Source of the DNA: an uncultured Paracoccaceae bacterium
GTDB taxonomy: Bacteria; Pseudomonadota; Alphaproteobacteria; Rhodobacterales; Rhodobacteraceae
Direction of reading: 5' to 3'
Length of the DNA: 64,000 bases
Assembly (NCBI GenBank): GCA_947498645.1
Contig: CANMKS010000001.1
Span: 3,175,444 to 3,239,443 of the forward strand
The position numbers and the translations under genes are program-made. Shown one piece after another: positions 20,754 to 28,246 of this stretch. Below the pieces are notes generated by a model. That model did not search any database and was not told the DNA's origin. It saw nothing but the letters and a program-made list of their open reading frames with translations. Each line of letters starts with the position of its first letter. Position 1 is the stretch's first letter.

Positions 20754-21248
20754 CTATGCGTCCAGCAGGATGAGCGGATCAAAACCATCCTCCTGTGCGT
20801 CCAACCAATCGCCCAGATCATCTGCCACCTCTTGGGCAAATGTCTCGGCTTTCCAGATCTCAAAGTGATCGCCCAAACCGCTGAACGTCAGCTCACCATC
20901 GGTCAGGCCCAGCTTTTGGCGTTGCTTGATAGGCATAACCGTGCGCCCGTCCTTATCGACGTCAAGGCGGATCGATTGGCCAATAATCAGGCGGGACAGT
21001 TTCTTTTTGTTGGCTGACCCGCGCGGCATGGCGTTGATCTGATCCACGACACTGTTGAATTCATCGACAGTATAGCCGTGCAACTGGTGCTTCAGGTGAT
21101 CGCCGTAAAGAAGGTACATGCGCGGGAACAGGCCGGGTGTCCAATCGGGATCACCGGCTTCGAGCACACGGCGAAAATCAGCAGGGATCGACATGCGCCC
21201 CTTGCTGTCCACCTTTTGGGTGTGCTCGCCTGTGAAACTCTGACCCAC
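20754..21248 (-). CDS. mraZ: Transcriptional regulator MraZ
   Basis: DNA-binding protein with two SpoVT-AbrB-like repeats that autoregulates the head of the dcw cluster. 164 residues. The first repeat holds [17 protein letters not shown] (about 15-31) and the second holds [20 protein letters not shown]. The start codon is GTG, preceded by AAGGGACA. I looked for regularly spaced TGGGN boxes upstream, as in E. coli, and did not find a clear set. A GC-rich hairpin lies in the leader. Confidence 0.95.
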   Translation of the reverse strand: MGQSFTGEHTQKVDSKGRMSIPADFRRVLEAGDPDWTPGLFPRMYLLYGDHLKHQLHGYTVDEFNSVVDQINAMPRGSANKKKLSRLIIGQSIRLDVDKDGRTVMPIKQRQKLGLTDGELTFSGLGDHFEIWKAETFAQEVADDLGDWLDAQEDGFDPLILLDA

Positions 21249-21856
21249 TGTCCCTTGGCCCTTACTCGCCCCCGAAAATCTGCCTTAGATGTGAAAACGG
21301 CGGATTGCGCTGCTGCCACTGCACAATCCGCCGCCTCGTCCCATCTCTGGGAAGTCCGACTGCGCGTGCCACCTGGGGGGATGTCTGCTCGCTCACGCGC
21401 CGGATCTCATTGGGTAATGGCGAAGCCTGTATGAAACCTGCTTTTGCCGGTTGGGGTTCTTAGTATGCCCCTTTTGAAAGTCTGTTCGTCATTACCGTGA
21501 GACAGTTGTGGCATCACTTACCTCACCAAGCAACACTTTTTTGGGAATTCATGGAACCTTGTGGTGTTTCCAGTGTATATTTTGCACGGCGTACAGGGCA
21601 CTGAATGCTGAAACGGCGGCATTTGTGGGGTGATTGAGGAAACACACTACAATATATGGTATACCTCTACGGAATTCGGGCTTGTTCCAGAATTTCCCAA
21701 TTTTCTCGAATTTCTTCAACCATCATGCTGCGGAGTCGGAGAAATCGGCCTGCCCTGCGCGAAATACCGTCATGGAAACGCAGTTTCGATTCGAATCTCA
21801 CATCGATTCCATGAATTCCCGGATGTGTGACTCAAATGCCCACCTGCGGCGATGGA
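21249..21856 (-). promoter_or_regulatory. 608-bp noncoding leader and promoter region of mraZ
   Basis: No convincing gene. Most of it is lower in GC than its surroundings, with several GAATTC and TTTCxx stretches, and it must hold the main dcw promoter(s). Nearest mraZ there is a perfect 10-bp inverted repeat (21298-21307 with 21324-21333) and, in the minus-strand RNA, a short TTTTC run follows the stem. This could be an attenuator or a protective 5' hairpin. A -10-like TATACA lies near 21573-21578 on the minus strand, but no good -35 was found. Confidence 0.45.
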
Positions 21857-22342
21857 TCAAAGCCGCTTATGCATCACATGCGCATCAACCATCCCCTGCC
21901 GGGGATGGTCAAACGCATCGGGGATGGTTCCGATGGTCGCAAACCCAAGCCGATGCCAAAGCCCGATTGCCCCAACATTGCTTGCCAGAACAAAATTGAA
22001 CTGCATGGCAAGATAACCAAGGCCGCGCGCGGCCTCTTGCGAATGTTCACACATTTGACGCGCTACCCCCTGCCCTTGCGCAGCGGGATCAACGACATAA
22101 CCGCAGTTGCAGATATGGGCACCGCCGCCGGGTTGGTTTGTCTTGATATAATATGTCCCGACAATCCCGGCATCTGTCACGGCAACATAGGTCTTGACCG
22201 CCTGCGCCATCCAATAGTGATGCGCGGCCTCTTTGCTGATCCGGGGATCAACCGCGTAGGTTTCACTCTGCCGAAAGACATCGCGGATGATGGGCCAGAT
22301 GGCCTCATAATCCGCCTCTTGCGCCTCTCGGATCGTGATCAC
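21857..22342 (-). CDS. GNAT-family N-acetyltransferase
   Basis: 161 residues of the GNAT fold. Beta strand 4 and the acetyl-CoA loop appear as [26 protein letters not shown] (about 80-105), with the Q/RxxGxG-type pyrophosphate loop as AQGQGVA. It closes with a beta-strand and [21 protein letters not shown], common in acetyltransferases of the YhhY/phosphinothricin type. The substrate is unknown. It overlaps the mrp stop codon by 4 bp, so it is the second gene of an mrp operon. Confidence 0.85.
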   Translation of the reverse strand: MITIREAQEADYEAIWPIIRDVFRQSETYAVDPRISKEAAHHYWMAQAVKTYVAVTDAGIVGTYYIKTNQPGGGAHICNCGYVVDPAAQGQGVARQMCEHSQEAARGLGYLAMQFNFVLASNVGAIGLWHRLGFATIGTIPDAFDHPRQGMVDAHVMHKRL

Positions 22343-23412
22343 GCCATGCCCCCATCTATAAACCGTCGAGCCAACTGCCGATAGGCGTCGGCCATGGGGC
22401 CGTCGCCAGCGGCAATGGGCGTGCCTGCGTCGCCCGCCAGCCGGGTATCAAGATCAATCGGCAGCGCGCCAAGGAATGGGACGTCGATCTTTTGCGCCTC
22501 GACAACAACGCCGCCATGCCCGAAGATGTGGCTCTCTGTGCCGCATGTGGGGCAAACAAAGCTCGACATGTTTTCAATCATGCCCAAAACCGGCGTGCGT
22601 AACGAGTTGAACATATCCAGCGCTTTGCGGGCATCAATCAAGGCCACGTCCTGCGGTGTGCTGACGACGACAGCGCCGGTCAGTTCGGTTTTTTGGCAAA
22701 GAGTCAGTTGAACATCGCCGGTGCCGGGGGGCAAATCGACGATCAGCACATCCAATTTGCCCCATTGCACCTGGCCCAGCATCTGCTGCAAAGCACCCAT
22801 CAGCATGGGGCCACGCCAAACCACGGCCTTCCCCTCTTCCATCATCAGACCGATGGACATCATGGTTACACCGTGAGCCTGCAAGGGGATGATCGTTTTG
22901 CCATCTGGGCTGGCGGGGCGTTTGTTCACGCCCATCATCCGGGGCTGCGATGGCCCATAGATATCGGCATCCAACAAACCTACGCGCCGCCCTTCACGCG
23001 CCAGGGCCACAGCAAGGTTTGAGGATACCGTCGATTTACCAACACCGCCCTTGCCCGAACCAATTGCAATAATACGGTCCACACCGGCCACTTTCGCGGG
23101 GCCGGCCTGTGGGGTTGGATGGCGACCCACCTTCAACGATGGCGGCGCAGACGCCTTTGGGGCGGGGCCGTGGGCGGTGAGCACAACAGATGCGGTCTCG
23201 ACCCCATCAAGGCTGCGCACCATGTCTTCTGCCGCGCGGCGAATGCCTTCCATCTTGGCGGCCTCACCGGGATCAGCGACTTCGATCACAAAGCGAACGC
23301 TGCCGCCTTCGATATTCAATGCCCGAACCATGTCACGTGACACAAGATCATCGCCACCGGGCAAAGTGAGTCGCGACAGAGCGCCTAGAATTTCATCGCG
23401 GGTGACGGGCAT
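22339..23412 (-). CDS. mrp: Mrp/ApbC iron-sulfur cluster carrier ATPase
   Basis: P-loop ATPase thought to carry Fe-S clusters to apoproteins in the cytosol. 357 residues from the ATG giving MPVTRDEIL. An N-terminal MIP18-like domain (about 1-80) precedes the deviant Walker [13 protein letters not shown] (about 118-129), a Walker B DLPPGTGD and the metal-binding CPTC pair near the C-terminus. A 23-codon extension to 23481 lacks support and was dropped; GAGGTTCTC lies just before the chosen ATG. Confidence 0.93.
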   Translation of the reverse strand: MPVTRDEILGALSRLTLPGGDDLVSRDMVRALNIEGGSVRFVIEVADPGEAAKMEGIRRAAEDMVRSLDGVETASVVLTAHGPAPKASAPPSLKVGRHPTPQAGPAKVAGVDRIIAIGSGKGGVGKSTVSSNLAVALAREGRRVGLLDADIYGPSQPRMMGVNKRPASPDGKTIIPLQAHGVTMMSIGLMMEEGKAVVWRGPMLMGALQQMLGQVQWGKLDVLIVDLPPGTGDVQLTLCQKTELTGAVVVSTPQDVALIDARKALDMFNSLRTPVLGMIENMSSFVCPTCGTESHIFGHGGVVVEAQKIDVPFLGALPIDLDTRLAGDAGTPIAAGDGPMADAYRQLARRFIDGGMA

Positions 23413-23540
23413 GAGAGAACCTCGAGTTTCAAAAGTGTCTAAATTCCTACCACCATCTGGCACGTTTTGGGCAAAGCGCAAGGGTTGGGAAACAGATGCT
23501 CAAAAATGCAACAGATTGATGACGTTAGGTCAGCAGAGCT

Positions 23541-23557
23541 TATGCATTTTCTGCATA
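23541..23557. promoter_or_regulatory. Dyad upstream of the DUF1127 gene
   Basis: TATGCA and TGCATA separated by five bases, about 105 bp upstream of the DUF1127 start codon. It may be an operator for this unit. In Rhodobacter the equivalent unit is controlled by RpoH-type sigma factors, but I could not place a convincing RpoH promoter by eye. Confidence 0.3.
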
Positions 23558-23661
23558 GCAGCATTGCCAAAACGATCATTGTGCAGTTGCAGCATAATCA
23601 TACATGTTACCGGCAACAGGATGAAATACATCATCCGACCGACACGAAAAGAGACGAGCAC

Positions 23662-23877
23662 ATGACATATAGTACACACACAGGTTTTGCAGGTTTCTCA
23701 CTTGGACAGCGCTTTGCCGCATTCCGGGCTGATCTGGCGGAGAACGCCGCGAAACGCAAAGTCTACCGCACAACGCTTGCCGAGTTGGAAAGCCTTAGCA
23801 ATCGCGACCTTGGCGATCTGGGTATTTCCCGCAGCGCGATCAAAGCAATCGCGTTTGAGGCCGCCTACGGCGCTTAA
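23662..23877 (+). CDS. DUF1127 (YjiS-like) small protein, CcaF1-like by context
   Basis: 71 residues. The C-terminal half carries the DUF1127 helix-turn pattern (TTLAELESLSNRDLGDLGISRSAIKAIAFEAAYG, about 36-69) seen in many short stress-linked alphaproteobacterial proteins. GAGACGAG precedes the ATG. In Rhodobacter sphaeroides a DUF1127 protein encoded directly before the CcsR small RNAs (RSP_6037, CcaF1) binds RNA and affects their maturation. The same arrangement here supports a related role. A longer reading from 23467 was rejected because the chosen Met matches the family N-terminus. Confidence 0.88.
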   Translation: MTYSTHTGFAGFSLGQRFAAFRADLAENAAKRKVYRTTLAELESLSNRDLGDLGISRSAIKAIAFEAAYGA

Positions 23878-23889
23878 ATCTGGAACTTT

Positions 23890-23922
23890 GGATCTGTCGC
23901 CTCCTCCCCCTTAGACAGATCC
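23890..23922 (+). ncRNA. CCUCCUCCC hairpin RNA 1
   Basis: Perfect 9-bp arms GGATCTGTC (23890-23898) and GACAGATCC (23914-23922); the loop holds the motif at 23900-23908. It begins 12 bp after the DUF1127 stop codon. Confidence 0.8.
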
Positions 23923-23929
23923 GAACGAC

Positions 23930-23965
23930 GACCCGATACCGCACCTCCTCCCGTGGTTTTGGGTC
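23930..23965 (+). ncRNA. CCUCCUCCC hairpin RNA 2
   Basis: Outer arms GACCC/GGGTC and inner arms ACCGC/GTGGT (one G-U pair) with a short internal loop; motif at 23944-23952. Confidence 0.75.
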
Positions 23966-23974
23966 ACCAGAAAG

Positions 23975-24008
23975 GTGGCGGCATCCACCTCCTCCCGGAT
24001 GCCGCCAC
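23975..24008 (+). ncRNA. CCUCCUCCC hairpin RNA 3
   Basis: Twelve perfect base pairs, GTGGCGGCATCC with GGATGCCGCCAC, closing a ten-base loop; motif at 23988-23996. One of the two longest stems of the array and the only perfect 12-bp one. Confidence 0.85.
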
Positions 24009-24016
24009 TTTTCAAA

Positions 24017-24059
24017 ATCAGTTTCGGGACCGCCCACCTCCTCCCAGGTTGGAACCGAT
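24017..24059 (+). ncRNA. CCUCCUCCC hairpin RNA 4
   Basis: ATCAGTTTC pairs with GGAACCGAT using G-U and near-pairs, with an ACC/GGT extension; motif at 24037-24045. Weaker stem than its neighbours. Confidence 0.7.
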
Positions 24060-24065
24060 GATACC

Positions 24066-24100
24066 GCAGGCAAGCGCACCTCCTCCCGCGCGAGTCCTGC
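24066..24100 (+). ncRNA. CCUCCUCCC hairpin RNA 5
   Basis: GCAGG/CCTGC outer and GCGC/GCGC inner stems; motif at 24079-24087 in a ten-base loop. Its 3' arm also fits a competing hairpin at 24088-24110. Confidence 0.75.
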
Positions 24101-24106
24101 GAGGAC

Positions 24107-24142
24107 GCGCTTACTCCCCCTCCTCCCTTTAGGAGTAGGCGC
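24107..24142 (+). ncRNA. CCUCCUCCC hairpin RNA 6
   Basis: Eleven-pair stem GCGCTTACTCC with GGAGTAGGCGC (one wobble); motif at 24119-24127. Confidence 0.8.
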
Positions 24143-24154
24143 CGATCAATAAAG

Positions 24155-24188
24155 ACGGTCATGCCCACCTCCTCCCGGGCATGGCCGT
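24155..24188 (+). ncRNA. CCUCCUCCC hairpin RNA 7
   Basis: Twelve-pair stem (24155-24166 with 24177-24188, one wobble) and a ten-base loop with the motif at 24168-24176. The same stem serves as terminator of the array. Confidence 0.85.
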
Positions 24189-24195
24189 TTTTTTG
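24155..24195 (+). terminator. Rho-independent terminator of the DUF1127-sRNA unit
   Basis: The GC-rich stem of hairpin 7 is followed immediately by seven T (24188-24194). It also insulates the convergent nsrR gene, whose stop is 17 bp further on. Confidence 0.88.
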
Positions 24196-24211
24196 TTTGT
24201 GGGGTTGGATT

Positions 24212-24643
24212 TCAGACCGGTGCGAGCAGCCGCGCAAGTTGGCTGCGCGATGTGGTCACATCCGCCAGCGTGTAACAGTCCAGTGCCGCAAAGAAGGCCT
24301 CTTGCGCCTCTTGCAAGGGCCTGCGCAACCCACAGGCGGGCAAGATGCAGCACGACTGATCACTGCCAAAGCATTCAACAACCGGCGCATCAGCCTTGAG
24401 CGCGCGGACCACAGCGCCGATGTTGATGGCCTCTGCTGGATGAGCAAGCGTCAGCCCACCCCCGCGCCCTCTTTCGGATTTCACAAACCCTTCGCGCACC
24501 AGTTGCGATGCGACCTTGGCCAGATGATGCTCTGACAGTTGATACGTCCGTGCAATCGCCGAGGCCGACAACCGTTCCGGCCGCTGGACTTCTAGCGCCA
24601 CCAGAACGCGCAACGCATAGTCTGTGAATTTATCAAGCTGCAT
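24212..24643 (-). CDS. nsrR: NsrR-type Rrf2-family nitric-oxide-sensing repressor
   Basis: Rrf2 winged-helix regulator that holds an Fe-S cluster and releases DNA when nitric oxide attacks it. 143 residues. It has the N-terminal MQLDKFTDYALRVLVAL, the recognition region SASAIARTYQLSEHHLAKVASQL and RGRGGGLTLAHPAEAINIG. The Cys cluster C91, C98/C99 and C104 falls in the VECF...ILPAC context that separates NsrR from IscR or RirA. It is divergent from a membrane peptide and truncated globin, a fitting NO-defence target. Confidence 0.9.
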   Translation of the reverse strand: MQLDKFTDYALRVLVALEVQRPERLSASAIARTYQLSEHHLAKVASQLVREGFVKSERGRGGGLTLAHPAEAINIGAVVRALKADAPVVECFGSDQSCCILPACGLRRPLQEAQEAFFAALDCYTLADVTTSRSQLARLLAPV

Positions 24644-24649
24644 GACTCA

Positions 24650-24673
24650 AATTAGCATTTGCAATGCGTAATT
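24650..24673. promoter_or_regulatory. Probable NsrR operator
   Basis: Imperfect dyad AATTAGCATT ... AATGCGTAATT just upstream of nsrR in the divergent promoter region. The A/T-rich arms around GCAT/ATGC resemble known NsrR sites (AnATGCATTT-type). A second half-site-like stretch, TTTAATACGCATCT, follows at about 24684-24697. The site could control both nsrR and the globin unit. Confidence 0.6.
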
Positions 24674-24723
24674 AAAAGTGTCATTTAATACGCATCTAGA
24701 ATTCCGATTATAAGGAGTGAATC

Positions 24724-24879
24724 ATGTCACTGTCCCAAGCACTGCTCTGGCCCGGCACAAAGATCTGCGAACGCATGGGTGTCGACCCGGAAGCTGACGC
24801 AGGCCTGATCCGGTCAATGTTCAACATGATCTTTTATCTGACCGTCACATTGACCGTCATGTGGCTGATCATGGGATGA
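24724..24879 (+). CDS. 51-aa single-helix membrane peptide in the NO-response unit
   Basis: 51 residues. A soluble N-terminal half (LLWPGTKICERMGVDPEADAG) is followed by one hydrophobic helix (about 33-50: MFNMIFYLTVTLTVMWLIMG without the first residues). The ribosome site is excellent (AAGGAG, 7 bases before the ATG). Its stop overlaps the globin ATG as ATGA, so the two are translationally coupled. Unknown function. It resembles the small membrane proteins that sit in NO-detoxification and denitrification gene sets (compare NnrT), but I do not claim that identity. Confidence 0.8.
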   Translation: MSLSQALLWPGTKICERMGVDPEADAGLIRSMFNMIFYLTVTLTVMWLIMG

Positions 24880-25280
24880 GCCTGCCGCCGCGATTTCCCA
24901 TCAGCGCGGGCGAAATTGATCGCGTTGTGGCCGCCTTTTACAGCCTGGTGCGCGATGACCCCAGCCTTGGCCCGGTGTTCGCCGCCCATGTTGCGGATTG
25001 GCCCATCCACGAAGCCAAGATCGCACGGTTCTGGCGCAACGCCATCCTGTTTGAGCGCGGCTATGACGGCAACCCTATGCAGATTCACATGGCAGCAGGC
25101 GATGTAAGACCGCCGCAATTTGCGATCTGGCTGGACCTTTTCGATCAGGTCCTGCATGACGAACTCCCCAATGAGACCGCTGATGCATGGTCGGCCCTTG
25201 CACATCGCATCGGTCGCGGCCTGCGTTATGGTTTGGAAACCTACAACACTGACGAGCCGCCACAGCTGCGAACTGCCTAA
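24876..25280 (+). CDS. Group III truncated hemoglobin
   Basis: 134 residues with the group III pattern: FPISAGEIDRVVAAFYSLVRDDPSLGPVFAAHV (helices A-B, about 7-39), the IARFWRNAILFERGYDGNPMQIH stretch around helices E-F containing the likely proximal His, and WLDLFDQVLHDEL. Such globins bind O2 and NO and are often tied to NO or nitrate metabolism. The start was set at MSLPPRF because it overlaps the upstream peptide stop by 4 bp; a 5-codon extension is less likely. Coupling to an NsrR site supports a NO-related role. Confidence 0.9.
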   Translation: MSLPPRFPISAGEIDRVVAAFYSLVRDDPSLGPVFAAHVADWPIHEAKIARFWRNAILFERGYDGNPMQIHMAAGDVRPPQFAIWLDLFDQVLHDELPNETADAWSALAHRIGRGLRYGLETYNTDEPPQLRTA

Positions 25281-25301
25281 GGCAAAAAGCGCAGGGTTTA
25301 G

Positions 25302-27096
<1,795 letters not shown>

Positions 27097-27100
<4 letters not shown>

Positions 27101-27549
27101 CCGCGCACATCCTTGGGTGATCCCATCACCATATAGCTGGTGATGGATCGGACATGCGGCACCGTGCCCAGTTTGTCCGTGTGAAACGCCTTATAGGCGG
27201 GCAGATCTGCCACCTCGACCCGCAGAATATATTCAAACGCGCCCGCGACGTTGTGGCATTCGGTCACCTCATCGGCGCGGTCCATGGCCTTTTCAAATCC
27301 GGCTTGGGCTGCCTTGGTGTGCTCGGCCAATCCCACCGCCACATAGACCACATAGGCCCGCCCGGTCTGCACAGGGTCAATCCGGGCACGATAGCCCTTG
27401 ATCACGCCAGACCGCTCAAGCTCTTGCACGCGGCGCAGGCAGGCTGACGGCGAAAGACCAACCTCTTCTGCGAGTTGCAGGTTACTGATGCGCCCGTCGC
27501 GCGACAGTATTCGCAATATATGCTTGGTTATTTGAGTGGATTTGCCCAT
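27097..27549 (-). CDS. Lrp/AsnC-family transcriptional regulator
   Basis: 150 residues from the ATG giving MGKSTQITKHIL. It has an N-terminal helix-turn-helix (ILSRDGRISNLQLAEEVGLSPSACLRRVQELERSGVI, about 13-49) and a C-terminal RAM ligand-binding domain with HNVAGAFEYILRVEVADL. The 5' extension to 27747 runs through the divergent promoter and is not real. It faces tmpB tail to tail and is divergent from a LysE exporter, the usual partner of Lrp-type regulators. It may control the exporter, the phosphonate genes or both. Confidence 0.88.
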
Positions 27550-27591
27550 GTGTTGCAGATTATCGCCATTCTCGTGCAACTTGGCAATTTC

Positions 27592-27623
27592 ATTGCGCAG
27601 AAATAGGCGTATTGTTGCGCAAT
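27592..27623. promoter_or_regulatory. Inverted repeat in the Lrp-LysE divergent region
   Basis: ATTGCGCA at 27592-27599 and TGCGCAAT at 27616-27623, the right arm overlapping the LysE start codon. TTGCA and TGCAA half-sites also lie at 27553-27579. Repeated TTGC/GCAA elements suit an Lrp-type multimer. Confidence 0.5.
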
Positions 27624-28218
27624 GACGTTCGAAATCCTTATCGCCCTCATCGGTTTTGCCTTTGCCAGCTCTATTACGCCGGGGCCCAACAACCTGATGC
27701 TGATGGCCTCTGGCGCGAACTACGGGCTGCGCCGGACGATACCCCATATGCTGGGGATCTCAATCGGCCATGCCTTTATGGTGGTGATGGTCGGCGTGGT
27801 CCTGCTGCAAGTGTTTGAGACCTATCCGGTCCTCAACATCGTGCTCAAAGTGCTGAGTGCGAGTTACATGCTGTGGCTCGCATGGAAAATCGCAACGGCC
27901 CTGCCGCCTGAAGCAAAAGAAGTCACCGGCAAGCCCTTCACCTTTCTGCAAGCGGCCGCCTTTCAATGGGTGAACCCCAAGGCGTGGTTCATGGCGATCA
28001 CAGCGATCAGCGCCTATGCGCCGCAATCAATGGGGCTCTTTGCCGGTTCATTGATTGTGGCCATCGTCTTTTCGGCCACCAACCTGCCATCGGTCACCGT
28101 CTGGGCATGGATGGGGGTGCAGGTGCGGCGCTGGCTGGGCACAGCACGGCGGCTGCGCACATTCAACGTCTCAATGGCGGTGCTGCTGGTGGTGTCGCTC
28201 TATCCGATGCTGAAGTAG
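27622..28218 (+). CDS. LysE/RhtB-family exporter
   Basis: 198 residues with about six membrane helices and the family N-terminal signature SSITPGPNNLMLMASGANYGLRR (about 15-37). AFQWVNPKAWFMAITAISAY (about 114-133) matches the conserved NPKA motif. These proteins export amino acids or small amines. It is divergent from an Lrp regulator whose likely sites overlap its start. The substrate is unknown; possible links to betaine metabolism of the neighbouring tmpAB pair are speculative. Confidence 0.9.
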   Translation: MTFEILIALIGFAFASSITPGPNNLMLMASGANYGLRRTIPHMLGISIGHAFMVVMVGVVLLQVFETYPVLNIVLKVLSASYMLWLAWKIATALPPEAKEVTGKPFTFLQAAAFQWVNPKAWFMAITAISAYAPQSMGLFAGSLIVAIVFSATNLPSVTVWAWMGVQVRRWLGTARRLRTFNVSMAVLLVVSLYPMLK

Positions 28219-28246
28219 GGTGGGTGGAACCCACGCCCGGTACGTC

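Larger units (their letters stand above)
23890..24195 (+). ncRNA. Array of seven CCUCCUCCC-loop small RNAs (CcsR / cuckoo RNA type)
   Basis: Directly after the DUF1127 stop lie seven consecutive hairpins, each with CCTCCTCCC in its loop, at 23900, 23944, 23988, 24037, 24079, 24119 and 24168 (40-49 bp periodicity). Stems differ in sequence but pair perfectly or with G-U wobbles, so structure rather than sequence is conserved. The seventh stem ends in a run of seven T. The loop motif resembles the anti-Shine-Dalgarno end of 16S rRNA (CCUCCU). R. sphaeroides has four such RNAs, CcsR1-4, cut from the transcript of the upstream DUF1127 gene and induced by stress; here there are seven. Confidence 0.9.

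Noticed and set aside
21340..21385. Possible RNase P RNA: GGGAAGTCCGACTGCG and TGCCACCTGGGGGG look like the 5' half of rnpB
   Set aside because: The rest of the conserved core (the CACAGAAA... stretch and the 3' P4 strand) is absent within 400 bp on this strand, so this is at best chance similarity.
21634..21999. Plus-strand 121-aa frame in the mraZ leader
   Set aside because: Half of it is antisense to the acetyltransferase gene, it has no ribosome site and no recognisable domain.
23890..24195. Regularly spaced repeats resembling a CRISPR array
   Set aside because: The shared unit is only nine bases in hairpin loops, the stems are the variable part, and no cas gene is present; the RNA-array reading fits better.
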